This document shows positions 17,660-26,003 of a stretch of 64,000 nucleotides of DNA, piece after piece. The position numbers and the translations under genes are program-made. The notes under the pieces are model-generated. The model searched no databases and was not told where the DNA came from. It saw only the letters and a list, made by a program, of their open reading frames with translations. The DNA lies in the NCBI GenBank assembly GCA_017542245.1, contig JAFXXN010000029.1, forward strand, positions 124,001-188,000, read 5' to 3'. Origin of the DNA: Lachnospiraceae bacterium (GTDB lineage: Bacteria; Bacillota; Clostridia; Lachnospirales; Lachnospiraceae). How positions within the stretch are numbered: the stretch's first letter is position 1; every line of letters begins with the position of its first letter.

Positions 17660-19891
17660 ATGAAGAAAGTTATTTATCTTGTTTCTTTGTTATTCATTAT
17701 TGTGATGATCGGGGTGCTGAAACCCGGAACCGGTGCATCAGCAGCCGGATTTAAGTACAAAGATTATTCGCTTGGCAAATATGTAAAATACTACGGAACG
17801 GTTCCTAAATACGTAGTTGACGGTATAGAAGCAGATTTTTCCAATCAGCCGCCGATCATTACAGAACGCGGTATTGCATATGTTAATACAAGTGCCCTGT
17901 TTAAAAATGTGATAGGAGCAAAAACAAAATTTTATAAAAAAAGAAATGAAATAGTTATTTCTTTTAAAGGTCATACGCTGAAAATGTATCTCGGAAGCAC
18001 AACAGCGTACTTTGATGATGAAGAGATAGAAGCTCCCTGTGAGCCTTTTAAGATCAAATATAAATCAAGTAAAATTATTGCTTACATGGTTCCATCAAGA
18101 TTTGTTGCTGAATTATTCGGATTATCATACAATTGGAATGATGAAACTTCCACAGTAACAATCAAGGTTCCTGCCACTGTCATATACGGAGGAGAGATAC
18201 ATGATTACAGCGGGACAAAAGGAAAGGTATATTTCGAAGATGAACTGATAGAGAAAAAAGGAACATATTCTCTGATCATGGAAGATACAGCTATGCTGAA
18301 TGCCGGAAGTAAGCTGTTTAAAAAAGCCGGAATTTCATATGATTATGATGAGGATACAGGAATTATTGAACTTAAGTATAAAGAAAATTCATTGCTTTAT
18401 TGCATAGATTCAAAGATAACCTATATAAACGGATTGATCAACAGATGCCCGGTTAACCCTATGATCGTTACATTTACAGATCTTGAAAAAGATTATGTTT
18501 ATCTTCCGGGCAGGTTTACTTTTGAAAATCTCGGTTTTTACTATAACTGGAACGATGAAAAGGGGGCTTCGGAAATATATTATGACAATCCTGCCGTAAG
18601 GCCTGATGAGCCTGAAGAAACCTCAGAGGAGACTGAAACCGAGCCGACTGAAACCGAGCCAACTGAAACTGAACCGACTGAAACTGAACCAGCTGAAACT
18701 GAGCCAACCGAAATCCCTACCGACCCGACAGTTGTAGTCGGTGAAGCAACCGGTATTGATCCGACAGACCGAATCGATGAGGAGACTGTTGCTGAAGCGA
18801 CAGATGGAACCGGAGCTGTGGCATTGATTGAAACAACAAGACCTACAGAAGGAACAAGTGAAGGAACATCGCAGGAAATAACAGGTGATGGTGAAACGGG
18901 ATCTTCAGAAGGAAAAGATACAGATAAAGAGAATGATACAGACCCGAATGCAATAAGACTTTTAAGTGTCATTAATACGAATGATGGTTACAAGTTTAAA
19001 GTAGATAAGGATAACTGTTCTCAGAAGTTATCAATACCGCTTCCAACACTTGCCGAAATAAAGGATATCAATTTTAATGATGATTTGTTAGGATGTATGA
19101 CCGAAATAACTGTTTTGGGAGATTATTCAGACTATCTGACAAATATTGATTTGGATAATACAGGAGAAGCCATACTTCAGATACAGATTTATTACGATCC
19201 AGTAAAAAATGAGACTATTTTTAAACTGTTTAGTGATGTGATTTTAGGATACCGGATTGAATCATTTGAGGACGGGATAGTTAATCTTCAGATAGATTAT
19301 ATAAAAAATATTTATAACAAGGTTGTCGTACTTGACGCCGGACATGGAGGCCATGATCCGGGTGCTCAGCATAAAGGATATAATGAAAGTGATCTTAACC
19401 TGAAAATTGTCCTCAACTGCAGAGAATATTTTAAAGATACCGATATCAAGGTATTCTACACAAGAACAGACAATACATTCCTATCCTTATATGAAAGAGC
19501 GGATTTTGCTGAGATTGTCGGAGCGGATATGTTTGTTGCGGTTCATCATAATTCCTCAGATATTAGTACTGCAAAAGGAACCAGTGTTTATTACGGAGGA
19601 AAAAACACGTGTACATCTCTTAACGGGCTTACCAGTGAGAAGCTGGCATGGAAGATGGAAAACGCCTTGTTGGAAAGTCTTGGTACGAAGATGTTTGCCA
19701 ACGGAGTTCTTAATCAGAATTTTGTTGTTGTAAGGGATTCCGAATGCCCGGCTGTACTGCTTGAAATCGGCTTCATGTCCAATGATGATGAATTGGCACG
19801 TCTCGTAGACGATGATTTTTCAAAGCTTGCCGCAAAAACAATAGTTGATACTATAGTAAAAATATATAATGAAGTTGAACAGGATGGTTAG
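17660..19891 (+). CDS. Exported N-acetylmuramoyl-L-alanine amidase with copper-amine-oxidase-like N-terminal domains
   Basis: 743 residues. A signal peptide (lysines, then YLVSLLFIIVMIGVL, cleavage near GASAAG) is followed by two Cu_amine_oxidN1-like beta modules (residues ~35-180 and ~185-310) of the kind used as wall-binding modules. A Thr/Glu/Pro linker with five 5-residue repeats lies near 320-350, and a second acidic linker extends to ~430. The C-terminal Amidase_3 domain (~555-743) has VVLDAGHGGHDPGAQHKG, the FVAVHHNSS zinc motif and LLEIGFMSN with the catalytic Glu. It cleaves the bond between N-acetylmuramate and the stem peptide, outside the cell. Confidence 0.92.
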   Translation: MKKVIYLVSLLFIIVMIGVLKPGTGASAAGFKYKDYSLGKYVKYYGTVPKYVVDGIEADFSNQPPIITERGIAYVNTSALFKNVIGAKTKFYKKRNEIVISFKGHTLKMYLGSTTAYFDDEEIEAPCEPFKIKYKSSKIIAYMVPSRFVAELFGLSYNWNDETSTVTIKVPATVIYGGEIHDYSGTKGKVYFEDELIEKKGTYSLIMEDTAMLNAGSKLFKKAGISYDYDEDTGIIELKYKENSLLYCIDSKITYINGLINRCPVNPMIVTFTDLEKDYVYLPGRFTFENLGFYYNWNDEKGASEIYYDNPAVRPDEPEETSEETETEPTETEPTETEPTETEPAETEPTEIPTDPTVVVGEATGIDPTDRIDEETVAEATDGTGAVALIETTRPTEGTSEGTSQEITGDGETGSSEGKDTDKENDTDPNAIRLLSVINTNDGYKFKVDKDNCSQKLSIPLPTLAEIKDINFNDDLLGCMTEITVLGDYSDYLTNIDLDNTGEAILQIQIYYDPVKNETIFKLFSDVILGYRIESFEDGIVNLQIDYIKNIYNKVVVLDAGHGGHDPGAQHKGYNESDLNLKIVLNCREYFKDTDIKVFYTRTDNTFLSLYERADFAEIVGADMFVAVHHNSSDISTAKGTSVYYGGKNTCTSLNGLTSEKLAWKMENALLESLGTKMFANGVLNQNFVVVRDSECPAVLLEIGFMSNDDELARLVDDDFSKLAAKTIVDTIVKIYNEVEQDG
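18632..18706 (+). repeat. Five 15-bp tandem repeats in the amidase linker
   Basis: Five copies of ACTGAAACYGARCCR encode TETEP units in the Thr/Glu/Pro linker. Third-base differences between copies show that the repeat is not very recent. Confidence 0.85.
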
Positions 19892-19903
19892 AAAGAAAGG
19901 AAA

Positions 19904-20959
19904 ATGGAGAACAGATCATACCATCAGCAAAAAAATATAGAGTATACAAAGAAGCTTAGAGAATTTCTTTCTGAGCTTCCTTCGTATGTCACAACATATT
20001 TTAGGGGGATTGAACAGCGTACCCTTGTAAGAAGCAGACTGGCTTATGCAAATGATATTAAGGTTTTCTTTGAATGGATATCCCATGTTAATCCCATGTT
20101 TAAAGATAAGCCTTTGAAATCAATACCGGCATCGGCACTTTCGGATATGACTTCATTTGATATAGAAGAGTATATGGAATATTTAAAGCTTAGGGATGAT
20201 ACACCCATAGAAACTATCAACAGTGAAGTCACGATAAAAAGAAAGATGTCTGCACTAAGAGGTCTGTATAATTATCTTTATAAAAACCAGATGATAGAGA
20301 ATAATGCAGCTATACAGGTAGAAATGCCTAAACTTCATGATAAGACAATAGTCCGTCTTGATCCGAACGAAGTGGCCGATTTCCTTGACGTTGTTGAATA
20401 CGGTCCGGAAAACATGTCGACCAGAAAGCAGAAATTTCATGAACTGAATAAAATCCGTGACCTGGCTATCATGACTTTGCTTCTCGGTACCGGAATGCGA
20501 GTTACTGAGCTGGTCGGAATAGATATTAAGGATGTCGATTTTGATAACGGACGCGTAAAAGTTACCCGAAAAGGCGGATATGAGGCATATATCTATTTTG
20601 GCGATGAAGTTACCGAAGCACTTGAAAGATATATGGATGAACGTGAGGAAATGACTGATATCAAAGAGGGACACGAAGATGCGCTGTTTATTTCTACGAG
20701 AAAAAGCCGTATAACTGTTCGAAGTATTGAGATTCTTGTTAAGGAATATTCAAAATACGTGACTACTTTGAAGAAAATAACTCCGCATAAACTTCGCAGT
20801 ACCTACGGAACCAATCTGTATAAAGAAACGGGTGACATTTATCTGGTTGCCGACGTCTTGGGGCATAAAGACGTAAATACCACCAAGAAGCATTATGCTG
20901 CTATCGATGAAGAAAGAAAGATAAAAGCCCGTGATATAGTAAGGCTGCGCAAGGATTGA
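19904..20959 (+). CDS. xerS: Tyrosine recombinase, XerS-like
   Basis: 351 residues with the complete tyrosine recombinase active site: Arg199 (GTGMRVTEL), Lys223, His295 and Arg298 (HKLR), His321 (LGHKD) and nucleophile Tyr331 (TKKHYAA). The ~180-residue N-terminal DNA-binding part begins with a helix-rich lead ending in LSELPSYVTTYFRGIE, resembling XerS, the single-recombinase dimer-resolution enzyme of streptococci and several Firmicutes; its length (~350) also fits XerS better than XerC/XerD (~300). No integrase-type neighbours, att repeats or phage genes are nearby, so a chromosomal role is more likely than a mobile one. Confidence 0.8.
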   Translation: MENRSYHQQKNIEYTKKLREFLSELPSYVTTYFRGIEQRTLVRSRLAYANDIKVFFEWISHVNPMFKDKPLKSIPASALSDMTSFDIEEYMEYLKLRDDTPIETINSEVTIKRKMSALRGLYNYLYKNQMIENNAAIQVEMPKLHDKTIVRLDPNEVADFLDVVEYGPENMSTRKQKFHELNKIRDLAIMTLLLGTGMRVTELVGIDIKDVDFDNGRVKVTRKGGYEAYIYFGDEVTEALERYMDEREEMTDIKEGHEDALFISTRKSRITVRSIEILVKEYSKYVTTLKKITPHKLRSTYGTNLYKETGDIYLVADVLGHKDVNTTKKHYAAIDEERKIKARDIVRLRKD

Positions 20960-21013
20960 ATCTGTTTTCGAAAAATCGGAAAGTGAACAAATTACAGAAA
21001 GAAGGAACAGAAT

Positions 21014-22444
21014 ATGAAAGTAAAAGAAAGCGAATATTTGAAGTTAAAAAAGCCGGTTTTGAAAAAACTGCTTGAAAAATTACTTGATAAATATGAGTAT
21101 GCATCAATACTTGCAAATGATTCAAAATCAGTTAACTATCGTGTAAATAAGGCAGGTACCAATATTTCTGAGGACAGCACTCTTTCCGAAAGAGGCTTTG
21201 TTGTTAAGGTTTATGATAACTCAAAAGCTGCGGAATATAGCTTTAATGCTATTGAGAACGATACTGTTGATGAAATATTTGCGGAAATCGTTAAGAGACT
21301 CGAGACTTTAGGAAATAATCTTCCGGATGGCGTTGACACTTATAAATATGCCGATAACGATGAAGAAGAGCTTTATATAAATGAGAGTACCGAGTTTGAA
21401 TCGGATCCCGAAGAAAAGGGTGACAATAACATAATCGATCTGCTTACAAGAATATCTGAAAAGGGCAGAGCCTATGATAAGAGGATAATCGATTGCAGTG
21501 TTGCTTTCAATTATCAGAAGTATTCAAAGATGTTTTTGTCTAAAAAGAAAGATCTCACTCAGAACATCATGTGGTCATGCGGCTATATCGTAGCAGTAGC
21601 AAAGGAAGGAGAGGAACTTCAGAACGGATATAAACCGGTGTCAATGCTTGGAGGAATAGAAGTTCTAAATACCTTAGAGAGTAAGCTTGAAAGTGCATGC
21701 GAGGTTGCACTTGATTTATTAAAGGCAGAGCCTATGATTCCCGGTGAATATGACTGTATCTGTGAACCTGATGTTACAGGAATGATAGTTCATGAAGCTT
21801 TCGGACATGGTGTTGAGATGGATATGTTCGTAAAGGACAGAGCTCAGGCTAAGAAGTTTATCGGGAAACAGGTGGCTTCAGAGCTTATTACCATGCATGA
21901 CGGAGCTATCACAATTCCTCAGGTAGCAACATTCTTCTTTGATGATGAAGGTATACCTGCTCACGATACTATCATAATAGATAAGGGTATTTTAAAGACC
22001 GGTATCTGTGATGACCAGTCTGCTAAGCATCTCGGTGTTAAGCCTACAGGAAACGGAAGACGTCAGGATACTTCCAGAAAAGCATATACAAGAATGACAA
22101 ATACAATATTCGAGGCCGGAACCAGTAAAGTAGACGATATGATAGCATCCATAAAAGACGGATTCCTTCTCTGTCAGGCATCCTCAGGTATGGAAGATCC
22201 GAAAAACTAGGGAATCCAGCTTATGGTGGATATTGCCAGGGAAATAAAGGACGGAAAACTTACAGGCAAGATATATTCGCCTATCGTTATGACAGGATAT
22301 GTGCCTGATCTTTTAAAGTCCATCTCTATGATTTCAGATGAAATCGAAGCCGGTGGCACCGGATACTGTGGTAAAGGCTACAAAGAGTGGGTTAAAGTTT
22401 CAGACGGTGGCCCCTACATCAAAGCAAGGATACGTCTGGGGTAA
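21014..22444 (+). pseudogene. tldD: TldD metalloprotease gene interrupted by an in-frame UAG
   Basis: TldD is half of the TldD/TldE zinc protease that degrades unfolded peptides and matures some RiPPs. The frame runs 398 codons to GMEDPKN, meets TAG at 22208-22210, and continues in the same frame with GIQLMVDIAREIKDG to a TAA at 22442-22444. The zinc ligands HEAFGH (His260, His264) precede the stop, but the expected third ligand, Cys452 in GYCGK, lies after it, so a protein ending at UAG should be inactive. A single TGG to TAG change at a conserved tryptophan would explain it. UAG is an ordinary stop elsewhere here (miaB, thiI). tldE follows intact after 48 bases. Confidence 0.8.
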
Positions 22445-22453
22445 TTTCAATCA

Positions 22454-22472
22454 GAGGGACGGTTAAAAGTCA
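22454..22472 (+). repeat. Degenerate REP-like half site
   Basis: GAGGGACGGTTAAAAGTCAC in the tldD-tldE gap keeps the GGGACGGTT core and the GTCAC arm of the palindromes at 42014 and 40754 but has lost the other arm. Confidence 0.4.
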
Positions 22473-22492
22473 CATTGAAAGGATAAAAATAA

Positions 22493-23794
22493 ATGAAAGA
22501 AAAAATACTTGCCTCATTAAAGAGGTTTAATATTTCAGAATATATATTAAATATTAAAAACTATAAAAGTGCCCAGATGTTTTTCATAAAGAAGAGTCTG
22601 GATACAAAGAGAGCAGAGAACACGGTTAGTTACAATGTAGTAGTATACAGATCATTTGAAAAAGATGGGAAACAGCTAAAGGGCAGCTCGTCAGTGTATA
22701 TTTATAACGGCATGACTGATGATGAGATAGATACGGCAATAAAGAGAGCATATCTTGCCGCATCTTTTGTATGTAATCCTACATATGAACTTATGGAATG
22801 TAAAGGAAATGACTTTATTAAAATAGAATCAGACTTAAATAACTATTCTATAGAAGAATGCTGCGAGAAGACGGCACAGGCTCTTTTCTCAGAAGATAAC
22901 AGAAGTGATGTTTTTATTAATTCAGCTGAAATATTTGCTTATGAGTACAATGTCAATATAATTACTTCCACAGGAATTGATTCCGGGTTCGTAAGACGTT
23001 ATATTTCCGGTGAGTTTGTAGCACAGTGCAAGGAACCGCAGGATGTTGAGACATACAAGAATTTTGAGTATTTTACACTCGATACCGAGGCTTTAAAGAG
23101 TAAGGTTAAGAAGACGCTTGAATATACTCTTGAAAGGGCAAAAGCTACAGAAGCACCTAAGGCCGGAAAGTACAGAGTTATTATTAGTGATTCATATGTA
23201 CCGAAGATATTTGAATATTATTACAGCAGAGCCGAAGCCAGCTATATTTATACAAAGTATTCTACCTTTGAAGTAGGCCAGAATATTCAGGCTCTTAATT
23301 CTGAGGGTGAATCTGCTGAGATAAAAGGTGATAAGATCACTATGAAAATAGTTCCTGCCATCCCGTTAAGTTACGAAGGCGTATGGCAAAAGGAACATGA
23401 ATTCATGGATGAAGGAGTTCTTAAAACTTTCCACGGAGGAGTAAGGTTCTCAAGATATATAGGTGTTGAACCTACAGGTGACTATGATCCAAAGGGGCTG
23501 AATATTAAACCCGGTTCGGTGTCAATAGAAGATATGAAGAAAAAGCCATATCTTTGGGTGGTAAACTTCTCTGATTTTCAGATGGATGATTTTACAGGGC
23601 ATTTCGGCGGTGAAATACGTCTTGCATTTCTCTTTGACGGCGAGAAAGTGACTCCTGTAACCGGCGGTTCAATTAACGGAAGCCTTCTTGACTGTCAGAC
23701 CAATATGCAATTCTCAAAGGAAATCCAAAGGGAAGAAGACTTCGAAGGACCTTACGCAATGTGCTTCGAGGACGTTCCGGTAGCCGGGATTTAG
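22493..23794 (+). CDS. tldE: TldE/PmbA, partner of TldD
   Basis: 433 residues. TldE/PmbA forms a heterodimer with TldD; it lacks the HExxxH zinc site, as expected for this subunit. The C-terminal GGVRFSRYIGVEPTG, DFTGHFGGEIRLAF and PVTGGSINGSLLD blocks match the PmbA C-terminal domain. The gene is complete although its partner tldD is broken. AAAGGA precedes the ATG. Confidence 0.88.
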   Translation: MKEKILASLKRFNISEYILNIKNYKSAQMFFIKKSLDTKRAENTVSYNVVVYRSFEKDGKQLKGSSSVYIYNGMTDDEIDTAIKRAYLAASFVCNPTYELMECKGNDFIKIESDLNNYSIEECCEKTAQALFSEDNRSDVFINSAEIFAYEYNVNIITSTGIDSGFVRRYISGEFVAQCKEPQDVETYKNFEYFTLDTEALKSKVKKTLEYTLERAKATEAPKAGKYRVIISDSYVPKIFEYYYSRAEASYIYTKYSTFEVGQNIQALNSEGESAEIKGDKITMKIVPAIPLSYEGVWQKEHEFMDEGVLKTFHGGVRFSRYIGVEPTGDYDPKGLNIKPGSVSIEDMKKKPYLWVVNFSDFQMDDFTGHFGGEIRLAFLFDGEKVTPVTGGSINGSLLDCQTNMQFSKEIQREEDFEGPYAMCFEDVPVAGI

Positions 23795-23837
23795 TATTTT
23801 GTTTAAAAGACACTTATTGATTTGTATATCTATTTCC

Positions 23838-23911
23838 TTTAAGCCTTTTTCTTGAGAAAATTATCTCTACCACAAAATGGTTGAGATGCAGTTTTTGAGG
23901 TGACATTGACA
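23838..23911 (+). repeat. Decayed chimera of the 136-bp element and the family B repeat end
   Basis: TTATCTCTACCAC and TGGTTGAGATGC match the core of the element at 31339, then the sequence switches to TTTTTGAGGTGACATTGACA, the 3' end of family B. It stands 27 bases before the ATG at 23938. Confidence 0.6.
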
Positions 23912-23937
23912 TATAATAAAAATATGGGAGTATCAAA

Positions 23938-24747
23938 ATGAAAAAAGAATGCCATTTTTTATCAAAAGCTCTAACAGCTATATTATTTACTTTTATACTT
24001 TGTGCACTTGCAGGCTGTATTTCGGTGTTTGCAGCCGGCAAACTTTCTGCACCTAAGCTTACGGGAAAGGGTTCTTCTGCAAAAACAGTCACTCTTAAAT
24101 GGGATGAAGTAAAGGGTGCTGACGGCTACAACATCTATAAGTACAATTCTCCAAAAAAGAAATATAAACTGGTTGGTTCAATAGACGCATCAACTTGCAT
24201 ATACGAGATTAGTAATTTAAAGAGCGGAAAGACTTACAAGTTTAAGGTTGCTGCTTTCACGGAAGAGAACGGGAAAAAGACTGTAGGAAAAAAATCAAAA
24301 GTAGCTAAGGTAAAAACCTTAACGAATATCAGTTTCCCTGCTGATGATTTTACGGTATATGATGAAAACGGCAAAAAGCATAAACTTTCCGATTATGCAG
24401 GAATGCCCGTTATTGTAAACATATGGGCTACATGGTGCGGTCCCTGTGTAAGCGAGCTTCCTCATTTCAGTAAGTTATACAAGGAATACGGTGATAAAAT
24501 AAAATTCTTTATGCTCAATTGCGAAGATCGAGGGGATGTGGAATATGTGAAGTCCTTTGTAGACTATTACGGTTATTCCTTCCCTGTATACTATGATTTT
24601 GATGATAATGCAAGCAGAGCTTACGGAACCGGATATATTCCAATGAACATCGTGTTTACCGCTTCAGGCCAGATTATTTACTGTGACTCAGGTTCATTAG
24701 ACGAGAGTTATCTGAAGTATTTATTGGATAGTGCTATCGCCGGATAA
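23938..24747 (+). CDS. Lipoprotein with fibronectin type III and TlpA-like thioredoxin domains
   Basis: 269 residues. A signal peptide ends in a lipobox (ALAGC, Cys27). Residues ~38-128 are a fibronectin type III domain (TVTLKWDEVKGADGYNIYK, LKSGKTYKFKVAAF). Residues ~135-269 are a TlpA/ResA-like thioredoxin with WATWCGPC (cysteines 167 and 170) and the cis-Pro region YGTGYIPMNIVF. It should act as an extracytoplasmic disulfide reductant anchored to the membrane. Fn3 in front of TlpA is an uncommon order. It opens an accessory stretch of exported proteins. Confidence 0.85.
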   Translation: MKKECHFLSKALTAILFTFILCALAGCISVFAAGKLSAPKLTGKGSSAKTVTLKWDEVKGADGYNIYKYNSPKKKYKLVGSIDASTCIYEISNLKSGKTYKFKVAAFTEENGKKTVGKKSKVAKVKTLTNISFPADDFTVYDENGKKHKLSDYAGMPVIVNIWATWCGPCVSELPHFSKLYKEYGDKIKFFMLNCEDRGDVEYVKSFVDYYGYSFPVYYDFDDNASRAYGTGYIPMNIVFTASGQIIYCDSGSLDESYLKYLLDSAIAG

Positions 24748-24755
24748 TATTTTGA

Positions 24756-24782
24756 GACGAAAGGGAACGGTACCAAAGACGT
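24756..24782 (+). repeat. REP-like palindrome, diverged copy
   Basis: GACGAAAGGGAACGG followed by TACCAAAGACGT shares the GGGAACGG core and flanking GACG/ACGT arms with the unit at 25935. It lies between two exported-protein genes. Confidence 0.45.
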
Positions 24783-24802
24783 AAGAGGAGGTTTATTTAC
24801 TT

Positions 24803-25924
24803 ATGAGAAAAATATTTTTATTTGTAGTGATTCTTTTTAGCTTTATTTTTAGTTCAGAGGTGATTGTTCAGGCTAAGATTTCGGATAAAACGGCTCAAAA
24901 GAAATATGTAAAAAAACTGGATACAGTATTTTATAATTTTGAAAAGGAAAATTATCATGGGAAAAGACCATTTCTTAAGTATGCGTTTGCAGATATTGCT
25001 GGAGACGAGACGCTTGAGATGATTGTTATTGATACAGAGGATCTTTTTGGAAATGCAAAGTTATATTCATTTTATAACGGAAAAATAAAGTGTGTTCTTG
25101 ATGATTTTAACTATGATATTGAATTTAGCAAATCAAAAAAATATTTAGGATGTACAAGACATAGGGAGGGAGATAATACCGAGTTAATATATGAGTGGAA
25201 AAACGGCAAATTTGTCGAATTAGGATATGAATGGATAGGACCAGATGATCCGAGTTATTTTATAAATGGGAAAGCAGTATCAGCATCTGAATATTCAGAT
25301 TTTGTAAAAAAGAAGTTAGGGAATGAAACTTTCTTTTCTTCAAAAGACTTGAAATGGTATGATTATGAAGGAAATCCTCCGGTGGTATCCATACTGAAAG
25401 ATTTTACTAAAGCAGGTGAGGTAGTCGTTGAAGCAGGGAGTCGGATAGATTTAGGTGATTATTCTGAGTTAAACAATGGAGCCACAGTGACGGTTTCAAA
25501 AAAGAAAATCGCAGAGATAAAAGTAACATCTAGTGGAATTACTATAATAGGAAAGAAAAAAGGGACAACAAAAGTCACAGTTAAAAAGAATGGTAAGAAA
25601 TATTCCTTTAAAGTTAAGGTTATAAAAAAAGGTTCTGACAAGATCATAGGATTTCATGGAGATGAAAATGATAATAATATTGTAATATTGCAATCTGAAA
25701 AAACATATTATGCATCTATGTGGCTGTTTAGGCTAACAAGTATAAATGATTTAAAAGGAAAGCTTAATTCTCAAGGGGAACTTGAAATGACAGGTACAGT
25801 ATTTTCAGAAAAGAATGTTGAATTTTTGATAAGAAAATCCGGGAAAATGTGGATGGCTAAAGTTGGAAGATCAGTTTCGGGATTTTATGATTATGGGGAG
25901 GAAATAGAGTTTTTTGAGTCATGA
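24803..25924 (+). CDS. Exported protein of unknown function with an Ig-like domain
   Basis: 373 residues, with a signal peptide (IFLFVVILFSFIFSSEVIVQA). Residues ~25-185 look like the soluble repeat-poor domain common in Clostridial cell-surface proteins (DIAGDETLEMIVIDTE, YSFYNGKIKCVLDD). Residues ~210-275 resemble a Big_2 Ig-like fold (SKKKIAEIKVTSSG, GKKKGTTKVTVKKNGK). The C-terminal ~95 residues are not recognised. The gene sits in an AT-rich accessory region between REP-like palindromes; AGGAGG precedes the ATG. Confidence 0.6.
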   Translation: MRKIFLFVVILFSFIFSSEVIVQAKISDKTAQKKYVKKLDTVFYNFEKENYHGKRPFLKYAFADIAGDETLEMIVIDTEDLFGNAKLYSFYNGKIKCVLDDFNYDIEFSKSKKYLGCTRHREGDNTELIYEWKNGKFVELGYEWIGPDDPSYFINGKAVSASEYSDFVKKKLGNETFFSSKDLKWYDYEGNPPVVSILKDFTKAGEVVVEAGSRIDLGDYSELNNGATVTVSKKKIAEIKVTSSGITIIGKKKGTTKVTVKKNGKKYSFKVKVIKKGSDKIIGFHGDENDNNIVILQSEKTYYASMWLFRLTSINDLKGKLNSQGELEMTGTVFSEKNVEFLIRKSGKMWMAKVGRSVSGFYDYGEEIEFFES

Positions 25925-25934
25925 TTCCAATGTA

Positions 25935-25961
25935 GACGACAGGGAACGGTTTTCTGTCGTC
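25935..25961 (+). repeat. REP-like palindrome
   Basis: GACGACA, the core GGGAACGGTTTTC, then TGTCGTC: seven-base perfect inverted arms around a GGGAACGGTT core. It has the same layout as the GTGACA...TGTCAC unit at 42014. Confidence 0.65.
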
Positions 25962-26003
25962 AAGTTACAAAATGATTAAAACAATAAGAGGAGTACATAT
26001 CAT

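Noticed and set aside
18580-18972. Long antisense frame with Ser/Val repeats opposite the amidase linker.
   Set aside because: It mirrors the Thr/Glu/Pro repeat codons and has no start signals or protein family resemblance.
19904-20959. Tyrosine recombinase as the integrase of a prophage or conjugative element.
   Set aside because: No phage, relaxase, excisionase or att-like direct repeats are nearby; length and N-terminus fit XerS-type chromosomal resolvases better.
22208-22210. UAG in tldD as a pyrrolysine codon.
   Set aside because: TldD is not a methylamine methyltransferase, no PylRS genes are in the window and UAG terminates miaB and thiI normally.
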